Source: Elysia marginata
Lineage: Eukaryota > Mollusca > Gastropoda > Plakobranchidae
Assembly: GCA_019649035.1 (NCBI GenBank)
Contig: BMAT01008477.1
Coordinates: 299,162 to 320,136, forward strand
Reading direction: 5' to 3'
Length of the DNA: 20,975 nt
Part shown: piece by piece, positions 9,501 through 18,530 of the stretch
Numbering within the stretch: position 1 is the stretch's first letter
Layout: each line of letters begins with the position of its first letter
The notes under the pieces: generated by a model
What the model was told of the DNA's origin: nothing
What the model saw: the letters and a program-made list of their open reading frames with translations, nothing else
Databases searched by the model: none
Position numbers and translations under genes: made by a program

Positions 9501-9650
9501 AAATTCTGAAAGAAAAGGTCTAGATCATCTTCTTTTTAAACGTTTCTGACACCGCCTTTTCGCCCCCGTATTCGTACTTAAAAGCCCGGCAGAGTAGATA
9601 GGTCTACGTTGCTTTTGTTAACAACTCACGCTTTGCCGATTCAAAGATCT

Positions 9651-10841
9651 CAAAATGGCAGGTGTGCGTTTTAATGGAGGCATACTCATAGTATGATGAT
9701 TTTGTTGAAAAGTTTAAAACATCGACCCATAAAAGAATAAGAATGGCAAGCAATATAGTCCAAACGAAGCACTGACTTCATTTCTATACACTTCATTTTA
9801 TAACAGATTTTAAACGCCCAGAAAATACACAGTAATAGTGAAAAACGAGATAACGACACGACCGTTTTGTCGCCACAAGAGCAGCTCCATATGAATTTAA
9901 CTAAAAAATATTTGAAACGTTTACAAACCATTATTATCATTCAACAGAATTTGAGAGTCCAAAAACTCACAAAATGCTTTTTGTGAGATACCAATAGCTT
10001 GAGATGTGAAACTTGCGGTGCCCTATACATTCATGTGAGCGGGTTGCCACTCGTCAGTCATCTATATAGACACAAATATAACTTGCGATTCAAGTGTGGC
10101 AGCGTGTTAAAACTCTTTGTCAGTGAAAGCATCGACAATACAAGAAAACATTTTTATATAAAAATTTTACATTTTTCAATTGCTTTTTAATTCCTGACAT
10201 TTCGACTGCTATCTAAGTTTAGAACGACATAGGTATGGTATCTTTAGATGCAATGACCATAGGATTTCAATTCAATCTCTGCTAATTTAACAAAGAAGTT
10301 TTTTCTTAATTTCTGAAGAGTTCTTGTATATCGATAGAGTGAAGGAGTGATAACTGGTAATATCTGTATGTGCATTACATATCTTTATACCCGCTTAGAG
10401 GACCAGAAAAAACGTATTTTTACAGGGCGGATTAGAACAACTTGTTTAAAGTAACACATGGCTTGTTTTTCTTATCTCATTAAAATTTTTAAACGCTGCT
10501 TCTAGAAGTAAAGAGCCGAAAAGGCTTGGGTTGGATTAGGTCGAGGTCACTTCCTTTAAAGTAAAGAAAAAAAATTTGATGTAAACACGGAAGCGCTGCA
10601 AAGACGGCGGGAAGATCCCCTGCTGCAGTGTTACTGTTGGTGTATTGATTCTCCCGCAGAATGAGCACTATTTCTTCACTCACACTTCGGTGTACACAGA
10701 AACTGGGCAAAATAAGGTTTGCTCGCCTCACCCCCCTGCTACAATCATTACTTTTGCCACCTCTTCCCTGGTGTCTCAGTCTTAATCAAGCTTTGCATCT
10801 CTGCGAGGGTGTACAGGAACACAGAGAGCCACGCTGGTTAA
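9651..10841. other. Stretch without a supported gene
   Basis: Mostly AT-rich and featureless. Between about 10490 and 10850 the GC content rises and both strands are open for 60-80 codons: minus 10489-10731, and plus 10661-10852 ending CEGVQEHREPRWLKEV. I recognise neither product. The plus frame runs directly into the kinase-like segment beginning at 10842 in another frame, so this part may belong to the same former gene. Confidence 0.4.
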
Positions 10842-11006
10842 AAGAAGTCTGATGCTTATCTACAAACGATACATAGCATCCTGGTGCATCGCGATATCCT
10901 AAAAGTCTTTGATGGGAAACCCATTAAGGGCTTTTACAAGTTATCTGATTTGTCGTACGGTCCACATAGACAAAAATTTGCCGACATGGCGGTCTTTATT
11001 CTATAG
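10842..11006 (+). pseudogene. Protein-kinase-like catalytic-loop fragment
   Basis: A 54-codon plus-strand open segment without ATG, bounded by stops at 10839-10841 and 11004-11006. It contains LQTIHSILVHRDIL followed by GFYKLSDLSYG. In protein kinases the catalytic loop HRD is preceded by a Leu-x-x-(Leu/Ile)-His-Ser type helix end, and the DFG motif follows. Here the Asp of HRD (10893-10895) and the Asp of SDL (10947-10949) are 18 residues apart, the spacing in typical kinases. The Asn of the catalytic loop is missing, the Lys is one position late, and DFG is DLS, so if related it is an inactive or decayed copy. A match this short could be chance; no glycine loop or APE motif was found nearby. 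Confidence 0.3.
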
Positions 11007-11489
11007 CCTTTAAGAAACTGAGAAATTTTCGCCAATTTTTTTTCTAGAAATGGGGAACAACTACAGCGTTGAAGTTGAATGTTTCTTTTGTCTCCTAAAT
11101 TCTAGACGAAAAAATGGATTGGAAGTACGATACGCAGAGTAAAAGATTTAAGGTACGTTGTATTTGATTTGTTAAAAAAATTTTCAGAGAGTATAATTGT
11201 TATCTTTCTATTAAGGTCTTCACAATTTATCGTATAAAGTAACGCAAAGAAAGCGAACTGAAACATCTGCGAAGCATGGTTGTCAGACAAAACGGCACGC
11301 AAAAAAAAACTGAAGAAAGGGAAAGACGCAGAAGACGAAACATGCCGGAAAGTGTCAGGAAAAACCCAAAGAATATGAAAAGGTGTGAAGAGGAACACAG
11401 TGGAAGAAAGCTCGATAATGAGGGGGGAAAGGCAAGGATAGAAAAAGATGGAGAAAGACAGGCAAATTTAAGGTCAATAAGAGTGGAAG
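11007..11489. other. Non-coding stretch grading into purine-rich DNA
   Basis: No supported gene. From about 11280 the plus strand becomes rich in G and A (GAAGAAAGGGAAAGACGCAG-like), forming an open frame of basic and acidic residues that merges with the GA repeat. I regard that 127-codon frame (11276-11659) as a composition artefact. Confidence 0.5.
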
Positions 11490-11554
11490 AGAGAGAGCGA
11501 GCAAGAGAGAAAAAAAAGAGAGAGAGAGAAAGAGAGAGAGAAAGAGAGAAAAAA

Positions 11555-11587
<33 letters not shown>

Positions 11588-11643
11588 AAGAGAGAGAAAG
11601 AGAGAAAAAAAGAGAGAGAAAAAGAGAGAGAGAGAAAGAGAAA
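11490..11643 (+). repeat. GA-rich purine tract, imperfect (GA)n
   Basis: Roughly 150 bp of almost pure purine made of GA dinucleotides interrupted by A-runs (AGAGAGAAAGAGAGA, AAAAAAGAGAGAG), with a couple of C interruptions near the left end. It is the longest simple repeat in the window. Long homopurine tracts can form triplex DNA and bind GAGA-type factors in animals, but nothing here shows function. Confidence 0.97.
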
Positions 11644-11659
11644 GCGGGGAACACTATGA

Positions 11660-13780
11660 AAACCACAGAAGCAGAGTTACAGAAACAGACGTAGAATGAG
11701 CAGTATGTTTTGTTGTTGTAAAGACAATTCTTTTTAATTGGACATCCCCAACTCAGCTGCGAGCAAAAACTAATGCGGTAAAGATTTAGGAGAAATACAA
11801 AATCGTTTGGTCTCTTTTAGTAAAAAAAAAATCAAACAAAACAAAACGTAAATCCTAAAACAAACAACAAAACTCTAGATAGACAGATGTGTAGTTAAAG
11901 GTATGCATTCATACAAAAATGTCTAAAATCACACGTTTCAGGGATAGAATGAGGTAGATAAATAAAAAAGTGATACTGGAAGACAACCCCAATGACACCA
12001 GGCGTGTGAACTTGGTGCAGCGAGAATTGGGACAGGTTTAGATAACCCAACGTCAACAGTGTGGGGCAAACGCAACTATTTTCATCATCTAAACAATGCA
12101 CAGTAGACATGGGAATTGGAAAGTTGCGTAAACGCTAAGTTACAGATGCAGTCGTTTTGATCCTTGGTGTGTAGCGGGTAATCAAAATCACACTCAACCG
12201 TGGATTAGTTTGCAACGACTTGGGAAAAAAGTAACAAGAAACGGCTTGCAAATTCCCACTACTAACAGGATCTCCAATTACAAATATTACAACTTCTGTT
12301 TTATTTTCAAGCTTACCAACTGACATACAAAAAGTAGTGATAAAAAATTTGTTTGACAGGAAGAACTGTTAGACTTGTCCATCGGTTCGCTCAGTTGCGT
12401 ATCACTGTCTTAAACATAATAATCGTGTCTTTTAAAAATATCTTACAGGGAAGAATAAATCGTATAAAGGGAGTCTATCGGATAAAAAACCGACAGGGCT
12501 GGAGCAGATCTTACTCGGGTTTATGCTGACGCTCTGTCGCTGCTTGTTTTGAGGTAGCAAAACACCCTGCACGGTCTCAACAGTTGAGTTAATCACCAAC
12601 AATATGAAAAACAGCTGGTAAACTCAAACGCACTATTGCCTGATTAATATAAATGCAGGTAGAGAAAGAGTTTGGATGCTTAAATACTCACAAAATTGGA
12701 AGCATTGATAGGTCATTGACCGCTTCATATAAACAGGTCCAGACTAACATACATACATGGATAGAAACAACCAATGTGCTTTAATTGGGTAATAAACATT
12801 TAAGTCAAAGTGTTGTCACAGATTGATACGTTAGAAAAGTATGATAAATCAAAATTGAAAGTTAGATGATAACAAATCAGATCGGTTATTGAAGCTGAAT
12901 TCAGCACGGCACCCTAGTCAGCATACAGATATTGAGTAAATTTTGCCACATAAAACTCATCCTTATCACTACATGTAGATTAGCCACCGTTATTACCTCA
13001 GGTGCTTTAGTAGTCTCAAAACTGACATCAAATCTGGCTTATAAAATTTGAACAAAACCATCCCTGATCGACTTCTCATATCCCACAAATTAGATCTTCA
13101 ATAAGATCGCCATTGATTATTATTTCAATTACATGTATGAGAAGGATAAAAGTCATTCCGACAGTTATACAAACTAATGTTTATAAAACCTGCCTCTAAA
13201 CTACTGAATCGAATCGTCACCCTAGAGTGTAGGTGTACATATATATGCAAGCTACAAATCGATAATGCACCGCGCAGAATGCTCGTACGCACGACACTAT
13301 GTAAATGTATTCTGGTCTATCTACTTCTAAAAATAGACATCCACCGCAGTTTGCCGTTCACGATGCACGAACCCAGTCAACTGTTCTGCCCAACTATTGA
13401 AATTATCCATAAGAACCTAAGTCACCGTCTAAAACCAGAAAGTTATCATCAAGCTGACATTGACATTATTAACTAAAGATTGCATCTAAACATGTATCTC
13501 AATTACGTATAAAACCGACTGGGAGCACTTATTGCCTGGGCTATAAAATAGTATAAAAATATTGTACCAATTAGAGGCCAAACTAAGCTATTCAAGAGTT
13601 TCAAACATCGCTGTGTTATCTTCTCTTGATATCAATTTGTCAAATTTAAAATAAAAAGATTAAAACATTTTAAATCAGAAGGATCCTCTTTATTATCATT
13701 GCGTTCTCAAAAATATAATGAAAATTTAAGACAAAAAAAATTACAATATTGAATTGATTGGCTTTTGCGTTAACTACATG
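11660..13780. other. Stretch without a supported gene
   Basis: About 2.1 kb of AT-rich DNA with no recognisable gene or element. A 99-codon plus-strand frame at 13177-13476 (starting MFIKPASKLLNRIV) and minus frames at 11895-12110 and 12135-12326 have no recognisable domain. Around 12470-12590 the sequence is less AT-rich, but no long frame follows it. Confidence 0.5.
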
Positions 13781-13790
13781 GCTGACTTAC

Positions 13791-13845
13791 TTCTAATGAT
13801 ATCAACAATCCATGCTCCACTACGATCGGACACTACGTAAAACAC
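13791..13845 (-). other. Possible 55-bp exon, weak
   Basis: On the minus strand a short open block reads VFYVVSDRSGAWIVDIIR and is followed at once by GTAAGT (13785-13790), a near-ideal splice donor. It is preceded by an AG (13846-13847), but with a poor pyrimidine tract. The peptide is protein-like; the block is very short and no neighbouring exon could be found, so this may be coincidence. Confidence 0.15.
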
Positions 13846-13847
13846 CT

Positions 13848-16290
13848 TTCACAAAATGTGGTTTACAACAGCTCTTGTGGCATGATGGTCTTTCAAATTC
13901 GTTGGGGCTAACTAAAATATGACAAAAGTATGCGCTTAGTGTTGCCTGCTCAATACTGAGTCTCATTTCGTGACTTAGTCAAATCCTAAATGTTTAAAAA
14001 CAAATTGTGGTAACTGCATTCAATAAAAAATCCAAAGCTGATAGAGTACTTTAAATATTAGGTATTTGAGAAAAAAGCCCAAATAGCACGTGTTGAAAAT
14101 TTGTACTGATATAACTTTTCACAAGCATAATAATGTAAAAACCAACTACCTTCTCATTTATTTAAATGTGACCTAGGCAACGCCGAGTTTCCTATCTCTA
14201 AAGACTGCTGTTATTCGAACCAGTGCTTATAACTGACAGCATGTCTTGTTGAGCACAATAAGGTTAAGTTCAGTTACAAGGGGCAGTAATGTTTGTAAAT
14301 GTTACGCTCGTATCAATATGAGTGTTACGAAAACTAGATAATTTATTTTCCTTTAGTTGTGCATTGAGATCTAGTCTTTATGTAAACAGGTGGGTGTAAC
14401 AGCGAATGCCTACAAAACAACAATGATACTGAAGTATCTGAATTGCAAGGCAGGGTTGATATTAAGTGTCGCTTTTTCCTGTGATCATGTGTGTTTGACT
14501 TATCGCAGTTGGCATTTTAAATTGTCGACAACGTCATGCTAAAAATCCGTGAATGTTATATATATGCAGTGAGTGAAAAAAGGAACCAACTCAGTGGTTG
14601 AAAAACTGAATAAATGCAGGTAAACATAGTGAAAATTAAATTGTCAACGCTTTCCTATGCCTATCTGATTATGTTTTTGAAGGAACATATTCTATAATCT
14701 TTAACATTAAAAAACAAAGCAATGTTTTGTTTTAAGACCCATGAAACTGTTGGAATTTCGGATTCATGAACATTTGAGCATGACAGCGACAAATTAATAA
14801 AGGCAATGAAGATTTTTTTGGAAGATCATCACAGAAAGTATCTCTTGGTTTCTAGGCTGATATTTTCAACACAATGTTCAGTAGTGAAAAGATGCGGCAA
14901 TAAATTTTCTTAGCTTTGCTTTGATACAGGATGTCCCAATTATACTGTTTGTTGAAATCTCCTGCACATAACAAGAGTTATGTTTAAATAAATTTGCAAT
15001 TACTTCACACTCTTAATAATACTGGAAACATAGAACCAATCTTGAGACAGCATCATATTGTCTCCTGACTTCCTTTAGTCTTTAAAACCAATTTTTTAAT
15101 AAACTTTTGTCCTTTTGAAAACATTGAAGTTGTAGAAATCTTTTCCTCTACTTCTTAGAGTAGGTTTAGCATCCACAATACCCCTATCTTCATCATGGGC
15201 ATTTAAAGATTTGGATAACCAGTTTCCATTCTACTTTCAAATATATAGACATTTAGTTTTAATTGTCTTGGCGGAATGGTTTATAAACAGTTCAAATAAT
15301 TGTTTTAGGCAAAACTGATATTTAAACACGGAACAAGTATGTTCTTATTTTTAACCTTGGTTGAAATGTCTTTGTTATGACATGCGCTTCGGCAAATTTA
15401 TGATATAAATACTTTGTTCGTGTCCGAAGATGAATGTCACCGCGACAATTTGATTATAAAACATCTTCTGGCAGATAACAGTCTTTATGAAAAATATTGT
15501 CGAAATTTTTTAGATTTTGTATTTTAAAATTTCATTTGGTAGAAAAACCCAACAGTTTCTGTATGTGTTTGTTTCATCATAACTTTGTTGTAGAACTCAA
15601 TAGTCACCACACCTTCCCTAATAACAGTTTGAAAATTTATATTTCCAGTTTTCCCGTTCACATATTCGACATTATATCTAACTTTTGTTTTAACGCAAAA
15701 CTGTCTATTTCAGGAACGCTTTTTTAACATAGCTATGTGTGTTAAACAAAACGAGAGAAGATAGTAATATTAGAGCTCTACGAGAACAAAATTAGCATCT
15801 ATTTGCGTCAATTTACCTGACGACCTGGAAGAGATTAATTTATAATGAATGCGTGGGTGTCATTTAGTGCTGGAGCTTAAAATCTCTGCACGTCACTCCC
15901 ACCGAGAGAGTTGACGGCAAAGTACGTTGATGTACTTTATTCACCTAAATATTGTATGTGTCGGCAGCCTGAGCGACATACTCCAAAGGTGCTCAGCTTA
16001 TTAGATATTACACGCTCAGACGGTCGTCTTGCGTGTGATCAAAATAAAATGATTTACCATATAACCTTTTTGTCGTTATATGTTCATTTTTTTTTTGTTA
16101 AAGCGCACAATTCACAGTGCGCCGGAAAACCACAGAATACACAAACTTCGGAGAGCGGGATTTTACGAACCAGGTTGGCGAAAATATTTTCTATTTTTAC
16201 CATACGATAAAATACATTTAATGCATAATTTTGGGATAAAAATTTCGACCAGGTTATGCTTAATTCCAAATTCAAAACTCTAGCTCGCAA
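13848..16290. other. Stretch without a supported gene
   Basis: About 2.4 kb, AT-rich. Several frames of 60-100 codons (15497-15727 and 15911-16210 on plus, 16084-16290 on minus) have AT-driven composition and no known domain. A 44-codon minus segment at 15096-15230 (LNAHDEDRGIVDAKPTLRSR) is somewhat protein-like but isolated. The right end may already be 5' parts of the LINE whose tail lies at 16522. Confidence 0.45.
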
Positions 16291-16299
16291 AGAATGTCG

Positions 16300-16522
16300 C
16301 CCTGTAAATTATCTAAGTTCTGTTTTGAGTACTCTCATTCTTTATCATTGTTCACGTGTATATTATATTATATATATAAATGTCTATTCTGATGTATCAT
16401 TGTAATGAAAATGAAAAAAAACCAATATATGTTTATATATGTGTTTTTATGAATACATGTGCATCTATTGTAATTTGGGCCGATAGCCTTGTATACTGAA
16501 TAAAAACCAATTCAATTCAATT
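16300..16522 (+). mobile_element. 3' untranslated tail of a plus-strand LINE
   Basis: The segment ends GGGCCGATAGCCTTGTATAC, then TGAATAAAAACC, then CAATTCAATTCAATT. A polyadenylation-like AATAAA (16499-16504) followed within a few bases by (CAATT)n is a common 3' terminus of CR1/Jockey-type LINEs in marine invertebrates. The upstream 200 bp is AT-rich, contains TATAT runs (16358-16380) and lacks coding similarity, as expected of a 3' UTR. The left boundary is approximate; no reverse-transcriptase peptide was identified upstream, so this is probably a short 5'-truncated insertion. Confidence 0.65.
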
Positions 16523-17692
16523 GAATTCAGTTCTCTAGCTGTAATAAAAATATCAGATTGACAAGCTATCATTTTGATATCATTGTATTATATTTCACAA
16601 CTGCGGTAGAACCTTTTGCGGTCAAAGTCATTAACTAGTTCAGCTCACTATATTTCTTGTAATTGTTATATTTTTTTCTGTTGCATACAAAATTATCGTG
16701 AATTTTCAACTTTACAGTTTATGATATTATTAATCTTCTTCTTGACGTAAGATTTTTTTTTTTAGATCATAACATTAGCGGTTTTTGGTTTTTCAAACAA
16801 CAATATAAAATTTTATATCAATGTAAAATTTCAAAATGTAAACAGGTGTGTATTTCTTTCGTTTTTTAAAGTTATCTAAGGTATAACATTATATACGAAC
16901 AACACTGAGAGCACTTGCAAGTAAAATAACTATTGTGTTTATGATATAACGTGAAATGAATAATCTTTCACTTTTAAAGCTGCTCGCAAAATCAAGTGAC
17001 GAGAAAGAAGCCATGTCGTGCCGCAATGCAAGTTTCCTATAATGACAAATATATTTTCAGCATAAGAGAAACCTGTAGAGTTTAGCCAGTTTAAGGCAGA
17101 GTTTACTGAACAATGGTTTTCGCTTTAAGACGGACATTTTGATGGTTTTAAGCAAACATTAACATTGATGTTGTTAGCATAGGCGCGTTTAAGTACCCCC
17201 TTAAAATACATTATTAATTTTAAGTACGTATGACCAAGCCTTTGTTGGGTGACAATCCTTAGTAATTAAGCCATAAAATTCCTTTTGACAACGCGTGAAA
17301 CTTCTGGACTTCTGAAAAATGCATAAACTTCGAGGACAAGGTATTGGTCCTACAACTGGATATTGAAAATAGAAACATGCTAGATGTCTTGGCTGGGTTG
17401 GAATTTATCTCTATCATCATTTATTTATATTTAAGGAAGTTCTCTCGCGATATTTCAATGAATCAAAGAAAAGGTGAAATATAATGGACAGACTCCTTAA
17501 TCTTCCTTAACCCTAAAGTAATGAGTAGGATTTCAACAATAAATTAACCATCATTCTCGTTTATTCATTCCCTCGTCTTACAGATTCTAAGATTGAAAAA
17601 AAAAAACAGGTTCCAAGTTTCATGAAAAACTCACTCTTTTGATAACACAATAACATCATGAATTTCTGAAAACAGCTTTATCACATAGAAAG
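16523..17692. other. Stretch without a supported gene
   Basis: About 1.2 kb, strongly AT-rich with T-runs. No open frame, tandem repeat or mobile element was identified. Confidence 0.55.
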
Positions 17693-18088
17693 ATGACTGT
17701 GCCTGCTAATGAAAGAAAAGAAACAAAGTGGACGTTTTCACTATTTCTGTATTTCACTCAAAACCGTTTTGAGTTAAGGAACACATGGGATAACACAGCA
17801 AACGAAGCCATCCAACCCCCAAAAGAACAACTTCTGTCAGGAAGAGAACTGCAGAGAAAAGATTGGGTGACCCTCAACAGAGCAAGGGCAAAAGTTGGAA
17901 TGACAGCCAGCACACTGCACAAGTGGAAACTGAGACCCAACAGCGAGTGCCCATGTGGCAATCAGAACCAAATAATGGACCACATCCTATCTGAATGTAC
18001 AGAAGGGCCTCACTGCACCGACCAGGACCTGAGGGACTGCACTGATGCTGCCCAGGCCTGGATCACACATTGGCGCGACAAGATATGA
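17693..18088 (+). pseudogene. LINE ORF2 C-terminal fragment with Cys/His cluster
   Basis: A plus-strand frame of 131 codons. The first 29 or so residues look unrelated; from about residue 30 (17780) it matches the C-terminal end of LINE polyproteins. Recognisable parts are the basic block LLSGRELQRKDWVTLNRARA (residues 47-66), where this region typically has a pattern such as W-x-x-LNR-x-R, then LHKWKL, and then the cluster CPCGNQNQIMDHILSEC with C86, C88, H97 and C102. This is the zinc-knuckle-like motif that ends many animal LINE ORF2 proteins and probably contacts template RNA or DNA. The frame stops at 18086-18088 and is followed by TGATAATGAC, possibly a degenerate GAT-type 3' repeat, which would fit elements with a very short 3' UTR. 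All the reverse transcriptase is absent, so this is a strongly 5'-truncated copy. It is uninterrupted, and therefore younger or luckier than the LINE at 6745-9650. The ATG is unlikely to be used. Confidence 0.8.
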
Positions 18089-18376
18089 TGATAATGACTC
18101 AAAACATAACTGAAGCAATCAAAGTAGGTGCTGAAATAACAGAAAATAACTGTTCAAGCATCAATAGCTTTTAAAAAGAACATTTTTTAACCTTTCTTAA
18201 CTAGAAAACCAAAATAAATACAAACAAGATATAACAATCGATCAATCAAAACAAGGGCATGATAGCTGCAGAAATTCGAAGAAAAGAGTTGCTTTCGAGA
18301 TAAGTAAAATTTACAGTGAAGAATTGTGATCATTTTGTTTCACATATCACACAACTTAGTTTATTTTTAAACCTAG
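18089..18376. other. Short non-coding stretch
   Basis: AT-rich sequence between the LINE fragment and the possible exon. A T-rich run ending in CCTAG at 18376 could serve as the splice acceptor for that exon. Confidence 0.4.
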
Positions 18377-18530
18377 ATCTACCTGACTCAGTTAAATGTT
18401 TTAGAAAACAAAAAAAAATGTATCTCCAGCTTCCAGTCGATGACATAACGAAAGATAATTTACCAAAAAAATCGGACATTATTTTGCAAAAGTTCAATAA
18501 TGCCTTTCTACGCAATGACACCGTGTTCTA
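18377..18530 (+). CDS. Candidate internal exon, unknown protein
   Basis: A 154-bp plus-strand open segment lies between a plausible acceptor (TTTATTTTTAAACCTAG ending at 18376) and a consensus donor (GTGAGT at 18531-18536). The frame stays open throughout and its stop codon would arise only from the donor itself (TA from the exon plus G of the intron). The 50 complete codons read LPDSVKCFRKQKKMYLQLPV and continue DDITKDNLPKKSDIILQ, ending FNNAFLRNDTVF. The composition is charged and protein-like, with an AAAAAAAA run in the middle. Phases would be 1 at the left and 2 at the right. I do not recognise a family and saw no companion exon; chance occurrence of acceptor, donor and a 50-codon frame together is possible in AT-rich DNA. 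Confidence 0.3.

Larger units (their letters stand above)
6745..9650 (-). mobile_element. Decayed L2/CR1-type LINE, nearly full-length ORF2
   Basis: A non-LTR retrotransposon on the minus strand, recognised by conserved peptides appearing in the right order while the frame changes several times. From high to low coordinates: a basic linker (GAKRRCQKRLKRR), the endonuclease start NARSLNNKIEELK near 9495, VVYVPP, RDFN where the family has GDFN, and SDH at 8898-8906; then a linker with PNNKPLVSK. Next come the reverse-transcriptase start SGLKVNKASSSDN near 8415, motif A FVDFSSAF near 7985-8002, motif B APIGCVLSSVLF near 7790, the catalytic FADD at 7709-7720, then EVEVVDTYRYL and MRQLNYFNIDKTIVNLFYEA. 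The 3' UTR carries AATAAA and a tail of ATCTT units. The length of about 2.9 kb fits an ORF2 of about 900-1000 residues, so the copy is close to complete for ORF2, but no upstream ORF1 was seen. In-frame stops and several frameshifts make it non-functional and old. The exact clade (L2, CR1 or Rex1-like) is inferred from memory of these motifs. Confidence 0.9.

Noticed and set aside
10700-10760. Plus-strand RFARLTPLLQSLLLPP resembling the thumb region of CR1-like LINEs (TPLLxSLHWLP)
   Set aside because: The match ends after about ten residues, with no flanking reverse-transcriptase motif; recorded only as a weak alternative to the kinase-like reading.
11276-11666. Long open frames on both strands over the GA tract (127 and 103 codons)
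   Set aside because: They translate as Arg/Glu/Lys or Ser/Leu repeats dictated by the dinucleotide repeat; no independent coding signal.
14951-14965. Minus-strand AGDFN, as in LINE endonucleases
   Set aside because: No second endonuclease motif was found at the expected spacing on either side, so five residues are not enough.
15911-16290. Overlapping open frames on both strands at 15911-16290
   Set aside because: No recognisable domain, AT-driven composition with Phe, Lys and Ile runs, and no supporting splice signals.
16514-16527. Perfect palindrome AATTCAATTGAATT
   Set aside because: It is a by-product of the (CAATT)n LINE tail meeting a GAATT sequence, not evidence of a separate inverted-repeat element.
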